Source: Flammula alnicola (Eukaryota > Basidiomycota > Agaricomycetes > Agaricales > Strophariaceae). From it: a stretch of DNA of 21,123 bases. The notes beneath the pieces are model-generated. The model saw nothing but the letters and a program-made list of their open reading frames with translations. It searched no databases and was not told the DNA's origin. Below are positions 1 through 9,829 of this stretch, piece by piece. The translations under genes were made by a program, and so were the position numbers. The stretch lies in assembly GCA_015499995.1 (NCBI GenBank), contig JADNRV010000628.1, forward strand, positions 1-21,123, read 5' to 3'. How positions within the stretch are numbered: position 1 is the stretch's first letter; each line of letters opens with the position of its first letter.

Positions 1-1663
<1,663 letters not shown>

Positions 1664-1711
1664 GATGGTGATGGATAAGGTGAAAAGAGTTGGAAGCCCT
1701 GCTCGACTCCT
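1664..1711 (-). promoter_or_regulatory. Residual proximal leader of the phosphoglucomutase gene, cut off by a transposon
   Basis: Only these 48 bases separate the phosphoglucomutase start codon from the 8-bp target duplication of the hAT-type element. The native promoter must therefore lie beyond 2150, or the element itself now supplies promoter or leader sequence. I see no clear TATA box. The role is inferred from position only. Confidence 0.4.
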
Positions 1712-2150
1712 GTATCGATTAGGGTTGGGTAAATAATTGTTTTTTACTTACCGCTGAATTATTTACCGGTAAGTTACCGGTAAGTTACTGGTAAGTTACC
1801 ACTCCGATGGAGCTGGGATTTCGGCTGGTAAGTTACCTAGGTCACGTGCATGTGGCCAAGCGCAGTCCGGTGTAGTGGAGAACGAGAGGTTGGCATAGTA
1901 AAAGCTTCACAACACTCAAGTATGGTTTTAAAGCTGTAAAGTGGTCTTTGGCATTATGATTTTCATTTTTACTGCCCAGTATTAATTCAATCAACAGAAA
2001 ATAATAAAAAACGAAAAATTGACCACGTGACTGGTAACTTACGGTAACTTACTAGTAACTTACCACCCCTCTGAGGGAAGAAAAATTTTGAGTGGTAACT
2101 TACTGGTAACTTACCGCCCTCTGAATTACTTACCCAACCCTAGTATCGAT
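1712..2150. mobile_element. hAT-type MITE no. 1 (423 bp) with 8-bp target duplication
   Basis: The element spans 1720-2142 and is flanked by the perfect 8-bp repeat GTATCGAT (1712-1719 and 2143-2150). The terminal inverted repeats begin TAGGGTTGGGTAA and match over about 19 bp with one mismatch. Inside are inverted subterminal arrays of (G)GTAAGTTAC. Four copies on the left start near 1768, 1779, 1790 and 1827. Five on the right, read as GTAACTTAC, start near 2034, 2044, 2055, 2095 and 2106. CACGTG occurs at 1843-1848 and 2024-2029, one per half. There is no coding sequence, so it is non-autonomous. Eight-bp duplications with ends beginning TAGGG are typical of the hAT superfamily. The exact match of both duplications suggests a fairly recent insertion. 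Confidence 0.92.
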
Positions 2151-3352
2151 GTCCCAATTTATGATGTCAGATAGTAGTCATGTGATCGTTCCTCATTTGA
2201 CTGTCACCGGCGATTTTTAAGGGGCTATGATTTGAGTTTGACACACATTTCCCCGTGCCGTGCTATCGAGGACTGTACCTATCTATCCGTCTTTGCTTCT
2301 GCCTAGGATTAACTTGATAGGTCCTGGGATTCATAATACATCCTGAAATTGAACTTTTGAAGGCCAACATGAAACATTTTTGTCAAGATTGCGGGAATAT
2401 GAACACACGTTCGCGTCAATTCTGGGCACGCGCACCTCTCGACACTGTGACTTTCCGTCTCTTTCCGTTCGAACGTTGTTCACCACAGTGCCAACATCAA
2501 ACTATCTCTTGATCTGCCAGAGCTGTGGTCTCGAGCGTCTCTTGATTGCGAAATTCTCGGGCAAATCCAGGGGTTCCTTCGGCGGGACTTGGCGCACCAC
2601 TTGGACGATAGGATTTATCTTGCAAGCAAGAACATAATCTGCATTCTTCAGGCATGTAGCAAGGACGATACATGGTACGTGCATTGTGCAGCACGCAGGT
2701 ACTCCTTCTCATTTGGCGCTTTCTCTCACCCATCAACATCAACCGTGGCGACTGCTCTCACCCCTGCTCTGTTCTTTCTTGACACGATTCCTCATTAACT
2801 GTCAGATCCTCAGATTGTTTTTCCGTAGCTTCTGTCAAAGAGCTACTACCCCACCAGCTTTTCTTGATCGTCGAAACGAACGACACCTCATATCCAAAGG
2901 GCTGCTTGCGACGACATCTGGAATAGTCTGAGCCTCGAATCCCTGGCAGTTTAGAAAATCGATGGCCGTTCGAAATACATGCAGCAGGGCTACTCAAGGC
3001 CCTGTGCCCTTGATGATAGGGTCGCCTCAAGTATTTATTCTTTATCGCTTCCCCTCCTGTCGCTTTGGTCTCCATTCAGTCGCCTTATCCTTCAGTCGCC
3101 CTATCCTCCAATTAGCGATACGTGCATGCATGCAGTAGGGTCTTTCAGGTCTTCCGTTATCGTTCGTGAAAACAAGGACTTATATTTGACCTACCGTACT
3201 GCGAGATAGAGTTAATATTTATTGTGACATGGTAGGTAAGAGTCCCATGGCTGCTTGTTCCGGACTGTGTTCGGATGGGTTGTCACATGTCACATGTCAA
3301 TGGTTGTCAGCATAACAAAATCACAGGATCTCTTATTTATTCCTGGGTTATA
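2151..3352. other. Intergenic stretch between two MITEs, no convincing gene
   Basis: No complete gene is supported. Around 2369-2510 a short frame begins MKHFCQDCGNMNT. A second frame at 2502-2675 reads LDLPELWSRASLDCEI and continues without a stop, ending near a GTACGTG that could be a splice donor. The phrase PELWSRASL resembles the segment after the F-box in many mushroom F-box proteins, so this could be a decayed fragment. It has no start, no partner exon and no stop context. A small direct repeat (GTCACATGTCACATGTCAA) lies near 3281-3299. The rest shows nothing I can name. Confidence 0.3.
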
Positions 3353-3810
3353 CAGCGTTGTAGGGTTGCGGAAAAAACTCCGAATAAGTTCCCAAGTGTA
3401 AGTTACAATGTAATTTACATGTAAATTACCTATTTCATGCAAATCCAGAAATCGGCCTTGCATTTTATGCATAAAATTCTCCCACGTGATTTATCTTGTG
3501 CAGACGGCCGTCAAAGGAGGAGGTACTGGTTATTATACAGGATGAGGCTGAGCACCTGGGAGATACTTTCGAGCTCGGCGAGCGGGTCTAGAGATGTTGG
3601 GAGGTGGTTCGAGCACGGTTGGAGCACGGTAACCTTATCAGATAACAATTTCTGCAGACAATAGGCGGAAGTCACGTGTTTTGGCGTGGGAAAATATAGC
3701 CTTGTAAATTACCATGTAAATTACATTACATGCCGTCCAAAATTGCGGACTTTGTAAATTACATAGTTACATGTAGGTCGAGGAATAAGTTCCGCAACCC
3801 TACAGCGTTG
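3353..3810. mobile_element. hAT-type MITE no. 2 (442 bp) with 8-bp target duplication
   Basis: The element spans 3361-3802 between perfect 8-bp repeats CAGCGTTG (3353-3360 and 3803-3810). Its terminal inverted repeats are TAGGGTTGCGGAA, 13 bp perfect. Subterminal motifs of the type GTAAATTAC or GTAATTTAC are clustered at about 3397-3429 and 3702-3771. CACGTG is again present once in each half (3483-3488 and 3673-3678). There is no transposase, and the one open frame in the interior has no family features. It shares the first eight bases TAGGGTTG and the overall plan with the element at 1720-2142, but differs in the rest of the ends, so it is a related but distinct family. Confidence 0.9.
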
Positions 3811-4397
3811 GTGATGGTGGAATTATGGCGAGCAGCTTGTTCAACATGTCCATACTAATGTAAATTAATTCAATTCTTGAAGGACTCGGAAGAAATCAAT
3901 TACAACTCCACCGTGAAAAGATTGTATTGGGCGCTATTCCATGTTTCACAGGCATGCTTAGAGAAAGGATTATTTCTCCAAGCATGCAAGCTAGATTTCT
4001 TGGAGCTTGAAGACAAGGAATAGTGGATATTTCTATTGCAGGCTTTGCAGCGGCATGAGCACTAGTAATATCTTTCAAGTTGTTGGGGGCAGTGCTTGTT
4101 TCCTTCTTCATTGAACAACATCTAAACTACTTAGGCTCGTAAATTGAAGGCGTGTAAAATGCTGAGGTCGCCCGCAGTTAGTTTTACGCACGATGTGGAG
4201 GTGCCGAGCTTACGCGCAGCTTACTCGGATGATGATGTAGATGACCGGCATCGGGCCCATTATGATCACCTTGGCTGTGCGCATAAATGTAGAGCGTGCC
4301 TTGCAGGCGTACTACATCCTTTTTCCTACCCCCGTCTTCCCCTACTTCATCTCCTTCACAGGCTGTCTTGTAGATTCGTTCTCTGGTAGACTTCAAA
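3811..4397. other. Intergenic stretch upstream of the DUF676 esterase
   Basis: No gene is supported. A 71-codon minus-strand frame (3896-4111) has no recognisable family and no splice partner. The notable structure is an inverted repeat at 3952-3987. Its 15-base arms (GCATGCTTAGAGAAA and its near-perfect complement, one mismatch) surround a 6-base spacer. The last 200 bases are pyrimidine-rich just before the ATG at 4398 and presumably hold the esterase promoter and leader. Confidence 0.4.
3952..3987. repeat. Short inverted repeat (15-bp arms, 6-bp loop)
   Basis: Arms 3952-3966 and 3973-3987 pair over 15 bases with a single mismatch around the loop GGATTA. It lies outside any gene model, 142 bp right of MITE no. 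2. It could be a remnant of a small palindromic element or a structured RNA stem. Neither can be decided from one copy. Confidence 0.75.
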
Positions 4398-6027
4398 ATG
4401 ACAGCGATACACCTTCTTGTCCTCATCCATGGAATGTGGGGAAACCCCGAACACTTGGCAGAACTCGCACACATCGCTCGTGAGACACACGACAGTGCAA
4501 GCTCAGATGGCACGACACTCCACATATTAGTTGCGGAGACCATAAGGGAGGAGTCAACATACGATGGAATAGACTGGGGAGGAGAACAGATTGCCAGAGA
4601 GGTGCTCACCTTCGTCTCATGGTGTAGAAATGCCCGATTACTAATACTTATATTTTCCCTTTTCCTGAGGTTGTGGACACCGTTAAAGATCTCGAAAGCA
4701 GAGGCGATCATGTCGTTCGCTTCTCTGCTACAGGATACAGTCTGGGTGGGTTAATTGCACGATATTGTATTGGGTAAGTGCTGCTTGCACAAGCCACTAT
4801 TATCAGCTAACCTTTTTTTTATCTCGGTTCAGAGTCCTACATCAACAGGGCTTCTTTGAGAATGTCGAGCCAATAAATTTCAATACCATTGCAACTCCCC
4901 ATTGTGGATTGCCCCGATATCCATCTTTATTTTCCTCGATTGCTTCGGCTTTGGGTCCAAAGCTTCTTTCACGAACTGGCGAGCAATTCTACTGTGTCGA
5001 TAAATGGTCACCGAAGGGCCGACCGCTGCTAGTAGTAATGGCAGATCCTGGTATGCTAGAAATGTTACCTTTTAAAGTCTCGACGCCAATGATTGTTGTG
5101 CAGATCGTATTTTCTACCAAGCGCTAAGCAGATTCAAGCAAATTAGAATTTATGCCAATGCGTAAGAGTTTATATGCCAAAGTAATTGTTATTTTTTACT
5201 GACATCACCTTCAGCATCAACGACACAACGGTACCCTACGTGACAGCGGCAATCGAAACTTTAGACCCCTTTGCAGAGCATGAAACCAACGGGCTTGAGA
5301 TGTACGTTGCGAGCTTTATTTCCTACAAAGACCCTGCCATTACTCACTGTCGTCTTCGCAGCGAGTTCCAGGAAAACTATTCCCGTATTATTCGAGAATA
5401 TACTCTACCAGAAGTTCCTCCCCCCAAGCCTCCCAAACCTACCGTCCTTACTCCTGATTGGTTCAAAAGCCTAAAGCCTTCAAGACCAATTGTACCGCCA
5501 TTCCTTCAATTTCGCTTTCCTCTGAACCTTGTCAGTATTTTCGCGCCTATGTCGTTAATCACTCATGTCAATACGACATATTCTAGGTTTTATACAGCCT
5601 GTTGCCTATCCTTATTCCCGTATTCGTTTCAATGGCAATTCTCCGGTTGTCGCTTGCCACGCGGTCTTCTCGCGCCCGAATAAAGATCCTTGAACAAGAG
5701 GCACACGGTGGAGGCAGACAAACCCTCCTCAGCATGGTCGATGAACTGGAAAGGGAGGTCGAAGAGGCCATGGTGGATCTCATCGACAACCCCGACCCGT
5801 CGCCTGTCTATCAAGCAGTAGACTCGAAGGCGCACCCCATCATCACTCCTACCCACAAGAAGATCGCAAGTTGGCTTAATACGCTGCCAATTAAAAAGGA
5901 GCTTGCGTTTTTCCCTGCCGTACGGAACTCGCATGCAATGATTGTCTGTCGCGATGTTAAGCGTTTCGAGCTTCACCGCCAAGGAGAAAGTGTTGTTAGA
6001 CACTGGGCTACCTCCTTCGTTCTTTGA
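4398..6027 (+). CDS. DUF676 serine esterase, lipid-droplet lipase type (Lpl1/Rog1-like)
   Basis: A predicted alpha/beta-hydrolase acting on (phospho)lipid esters. Yeast relatives (Lpl1, Rog1) sit on lipid droplets or act as monoglyceride lipases. Six exons: 4398-4601, 4670-4773, 4833-5050, 5104-5161, 5215-5530, 5587-6027, totalling 446 residues. The oxyanion motif LIHGMWGNPEHL is at residues 9-20. The nucleophile elbow GYSLGG puts Ser at 92. Candidate acid Asp198 lies in INDTTVPY and candidate His416 in NSHAMIVCRD. The ending GESVVRHWATSF is typical of fungal members. A hydrophobic stretch at about 301-323 would anchor the protein to a membrane or droplet, followed by a charged region near 340-370. 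Intron 1 uses the weak donor GTGCTC but has a good branch site (TACTAATAC). The 3' end converges on the dehydratase gene, 158 bp away. Confident of family; the exact substrate is unknown. Confidence 0.9.
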
Positions 6028-6185
6028 TGTGTTTTGAAATCTTCTAGACTTTTTTTCGACGTTGTACGTGCGAGTAGCAACATTTATGGGACCCTCATAT
6101 CTTAATATTCTGTCCATTGATATACCAGACTTATATTGTAGATTGTAACATAAGTATACATACATGAAATTCTCTTCTATTACAT

Positions 6186-7501
6186 TCATAACTTTCCTTC
6201 CGATTTATGGTCTCCGAACATCTCCGTGAATGCCTTACCAATCTCGGGTATCATGTCTTCGGTTACGACGCTTCTGCCGTACTTGGCAAACGCGAGACGA
6301 CTAGCGGTACGGGTGACCATGCTTCCCCCTACAGCCGCGAGGAGGGGAACACGCGAAGCAGGTAGTGAACGATCCCTAAACAATGTGAATGGATCAGCAT
6401 TCATCGGTCTTTATTTCGATAAGACATTAGATGCTTACCCATAAGCACCATCCTCGTAACACCGTCCCCAGGCCATGAAAGCGCCAACTGACCCGCTCAG
6501 GACATCGCCTTGCCCTCCGCACCGCTTCAGACCACCTTCGACATCTACGTGTACCGTCTCTTTTGCCTTCTCTAACTGTGGAGCAGCATCTTTCATCTGG
6601 CTCGCTGCAAGGTCCGCTTCCTCTCCCGTCGAGTCGGTCGAAATAATATCGCTGGGTCCTTTCTCAAGCACCGTGACACCGCCGAGCTTTCGCGAGACTA
6701 AGGATGCCCGTTGGTCGGGAGGTGTCTTAGGGTCGACGCCAACTTGTTCACTGAGCCGTTTGAATTCAACGACGTTGGGAGTGACAACTGCACGGCGGTA
6801 GCCCTTGATGATGGATACGTCTTGGCCGATCATGTACAGACCATCCGCGTCGAGGACGATGAACATGCCGCGTTCCCTTGCTATGGATACGGCCATTTTC
6901 GCGAAAGACTGCATGTAGGCCTCTCTCCCCAATCCTGGGCCTACGATGAGAACATGTAGACGCGCTAGTATTGACTGAAGCTCAGGTTTGACTTTGTCCG
7001 ATGATCTAACAGTAGCGTATGACGTCTTGGAGTTAAAAATATCGATAGGAATGAGCCTACATGTGTTCATTGAGGATGGGGTGGACTATGAGGTCGGGGG
7101 AATAGGATTTGATAGCGCCAGCTGCTGTAGGCGAGCAGATAACATGTGATAAGTCTACACCCTAGAGGAGACGCCGTAAGTAACATCTTGCGACGGAGTC
7201 AAGTAGATCACTGTACGAATCGCAAGGCAGAGATGGCCGCGAAGTAGGGTGCCCCTGTATAGCTACGTAAATTAGAGAAGTTCGTTAACGATATGTTCTG
7301 ATATTGAAGAAACGAGATCACTACACACTCTAATGCGCCTCCCAAAACCCCAACACGGCCTACACGAAATTCGCGTCAAGTCTCCAACTTGCTGAGGAGG
7401 TTTCATGGGCTCGACTGACCGGACTGGCCCTTGTAAAGCGTGCCATCCAAAGGAGGAATCAGCTTTTTGACCTGTTCGATGATTGTACGCGAAATCGGCA
7501 T
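6186..7501 (-). CDS. ATP-dependent (S)-NAD(P)H-hydrate dehydratase
   Basis: A metabolite-repair enzyme that uses ATP to dehydrate damaged NADHX/NADPHX back to NAD(P)H (YKL151C, CARKD/NAXD family, ribokinase-like fold). Six exons on the minus strand: 7420-7501, 7329-7359, 7217-7262, 7061-7161, 6439-7005, 6186-6375, totalling 338 residues. The chain runs from [16 protein letters not shown] through [20 protein letters not shown]. It then passes the nucleotide-site segments IVGPGLGR (about 108-114), LDADGL (about 138-143) and [10 protein letters not shown] to the catalytic GGQGDVLSG (about 250-258). It ends with [20 protein letters not shown]. Start 7501 ([11 protein letters not shown]) was chosen because it opens directly into [16 protein letters not shown], as in homologs. 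A polar insert before GGQGD (about 208-248) is longer than in bacterial versions. It converges with the esterase and diverges from the GH16 gene. Confidence 0.94.
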
Positions 7502-8262
7502 TGGTTGTTGGTTGCAAGCAAAAGCGTTTGGCAAGGCCCAGCCATGACGCCAGAGTACGTAAGCGAGTCGCACGACTCAGCCTCTCGGCTGGCGCCTTCC
7601 TTGACCCGCTTTTTCAATTTTGCGACTGATTTAGGCCAATGTAGGTCCCAGCGGACTCATGCTCCAAGTTTGACTTTCCTGGCTTTCTCCAGCGCGCTTT
7701 CCGTTGAAAGACCCGAATTCGACACGAAGGCCTTGTTATTGTGGACCAGATGGGGATCGCATTGTTCGCTGTGCCAGAAATAGGTTCCGCATGGCCTGGG
7801 GAGGTAACCATCCAACGGCCAGCATATAACTCTCACAAAACAACACATAAAGACCTTTATACCGTCAACTACAGAAGACATGCTTGTATCTTGGATTATA
7901 GGTTGCCCAAAACGTAACCCAATGCCGAATGGCCGTCAATGCCGCCTTGGAAACGGAAGAAAACGTTTCCATTTTTTTTGGCCTCCTTGGCCACATTATC
8001 AAAGCGCATAAACAATGGAGAATGGAATGGCTCCTGAGGCCTGAACCTGGGCCTGGGATGCTTTGCTTGGTTTTCGAAGCGGCCAATGCCTGTGCCACCG
8101 ATCTCAGCGACCGATCCGAAATTTTCTGGCTCAACCGCAGTTTCGATTTAAAAGGGAACGGGACCGACGCTGCTTTCCCCACCTCCTGCCGACCTGCCCC
8201 TCTCCATCCCCACTCTCCTTTAATACTTATATCCCTCTTCACACTCTAACGCAAGAGTCGGC
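7502..8262. promoter_or_regulatory. Divergent intergenic region between NAD(P)HX dehydratase and GH16 glucanase
   Basis: About 760 bp that should contain both promoters. No gene is supported: the 125-codon minus-strand frame at 7865-8242 ends just upstream of the GH16 start, in CT-rich leader sequence, and has no family features. A CT-rich block (8170-8245), with TTTAATACTTATATCC near 8219-8234, is a plausible core promoter and leader for the GH16 gene. A palindromic AAACGTTT lies at about 7962-7969. Confidence 0.35.
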
Positions 8263-9508
8263 ATGCGTTGGTCGGTTACTTTTGTTCTTCCCTTCCTCCC
8301 CCTCTCTGTACTTGCCGGCAAGTTTCACGAATCTCACTTTCGATCTCGGCATGCAGGCCATGCCCGCTCCATCCAAGCTCGTAACAACACCGGACAACCG
8401 ACCTTCACGTTGACGGACATGTATACGGGACAGTCGTTTTTGGAGTACGTGGAGTCTTCATTCTTTGTGGCGACTGTAGCTTATGCGATCAATTCTTTTT
8501 AGTGACTGGGACTTCTTCTCCGATGCGGACCCAACACATGGAAGTGTCAACTACCAGACTCGTGACAATGCCATACAGAAGGGTCTTGCATTTGTTCAGG
8601 CGGACGGTACGACGGTCCTGAAGGTTGATGATTTCTCTACTGTCGCTGCGGGCGGCAGCCGTGATTCGTGAGTCAACTTTACAGTTCGGAACTCTGTCTA
8701 TTGTTCTAACCCTGTGAATCGACCAGCGTACGCATCAGCACCAAGAAGACATACAACGGTGGTCTTTTCATCGCCGACTTCTTCTCAATGCCACACGGCT
8801 GCAGCGTTTGGCCTGCCTACTGGTCAGTCGGACCTAACTGGCCTTCTGCAGGTACGATTCCTCGTGTCTATAATCCAGAATCCATGCTCACTCTATTTTT
8901 AGGAGAAATTGATGTCCTTGAAGGCGTTCATAATCAGGCAACCAATCAGTACACCCTCCATACGTCCGCGGGTTGTGAGATAGGAGCAAATTTCAACCAG
9001 AAGAGCGTCTTAGCCAACATCATTAACGACCAATGCCAGAGCAGCGGAACTGATAACCGTGGTTGTGCCTTCCTTGATACCAATACTCAAACTTACGGTC
9101 ACGACTTCAACCTCCTTGGTGGAGGTGTCTTCGCCCATCAGTGGGACAATAGTGGGATCAAGATCTGGCGCTTCCTCCGAGGCTCCATTCCTGCAGATAT
9201 CACAGCCAAGACACCCGACCCGTCTACGTGGGGCACTCCCGCCGCCTTCTTCCCATCAACGAACTGCGATATGGCTTCCCACTTCTTTGACCATTCATTG
9301 GTGATAGATACCACTCTTTGCGGAGACTTCGCTGGTGCGACATACCCGAATTCGGGATGTCCTGGAACATGTGCCCAAGCTGTTGCGAATAATACTAACT
9401 TCCAATGTAAGTTTCATCTCCTTGTTTTGATTTCATACACGCCGACGCTAATTGATTCTTCCAGTTGCTAAATGGCAGCTCAACTACATCGCTGTTTTCA
9501 ATCCTTGA
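8263..9508 (+). CDS. Secreted GH16 endo-beta-1,3(4)-glucanase (laminarinase type)
   Basis: Hydrolyses beta-1,3- or mixed beta-1,3/1,4(1,6)-glucans outside the cell, for wall remodelling or nutrition. Five exons: 8263-8444, 8503-8667, 8727-8851, 8903-9406, 9465-9508, totalling 339 residues. The protein opens with a signal peptide (about residues 1-18, MRWSVTFVLPFLPLSVLAG) and a short basic stretch. The GH16 core then begins at DDWDFFSDADPTHGSVNY. The catalytic signature EIDVLEG is at 159-165 (nucleophile Glu159, Asp161, acid/base Glu164), and VWPAYWSVGPNWP lies upstream. The six to eight cysteines in the second half suggest disulfides. No carbohydrate-binding module or GPI signal is seen; the ending WQLNYIAVFNP is typical of the fungal Lam16A-like group. 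All splice sites are canonical. Substrate preference is inferred from the family. Confidence 0.94.
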
Positions 9509-9829
9509 TGGATTGTTTAATCAGCTGTTGTATTTTTATTTTTCTGGGATTGACTCGACTCGGATGGAAAACCTTCACATTAGAAATTTGGTCACTTTAT
9601 GTCTTTTTACGCGATTTAGACGCTCGTTACGCTCGTTACACTATCTCATTGTTATTCGTTAGTTATAAGATTGCAATTTAATCTTTTACGCATGCGCTAT
9701 TCTGTTTACCACTCAGTGCGCCTCGAGTTGCCTCGAGGTCGTTCCAATTCCAGTTATGTAAGTGGGACATCCAGACATCCAGCGTGCGGGGAAAGCCGAG
9801 CATTTCATTCCTTGAAACCACTGGGTCCA
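9509..9829. other. GH16 3' region and upstream region of the multi-Zn2Cys6 gene
   Basis: No gene is supported. It includes a short tandem repeat with a 9-base unit (ACGCTCGTT, two copies plus a partial, about 9620-9640) and two CCTCGAG copies 12 bases apart (9721-9738). The reading frame of the next gene is open upstream of its proposed ATG, so an earlier in-frame start at 9671 cannot be excluded. Confidence 0.3.

Noticed and set aside
3437..3664. 75-codon frame inside MITE no. 2
   Set aside because: No transposase motif (no hAT dimerisation or DDE features) and the element is too short to be autonomous.
4184..4711. 175-codon open frame on the minus strand
   Set aside because: It is antisense to the first exons of the DUF676 esterase, which carry clear catalytic motifs; the frame shows no family features.
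5629..6189. 186-codon open frame on the minus strand
   Set aside because: Antisense to the last exon of the esterase and its 3' flank; no recognisable domain.
7865..8242. 125-codon open frame on the minus strand upstream of GH16
   Set aside because: Composition is that of a CT-rich leader read backwards; no motif, no homology I can see, and it sits in the divergent promoter region.
9620..9640. Short tandem repeat ACGCTCGTT as a possible CRISPR-like or satellite array
   Set aside because: Only about two copies; too short to be meaningful.
9671..9829. Longer N-terminus for the multi-Zn2Cys6 protein (start at 9671)
   Set aside because: In frame, but the extra residues look like untranslated sequence; MSSNPALPISDN at 9830 is a more protein-like start. 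Kept as an alternative only.
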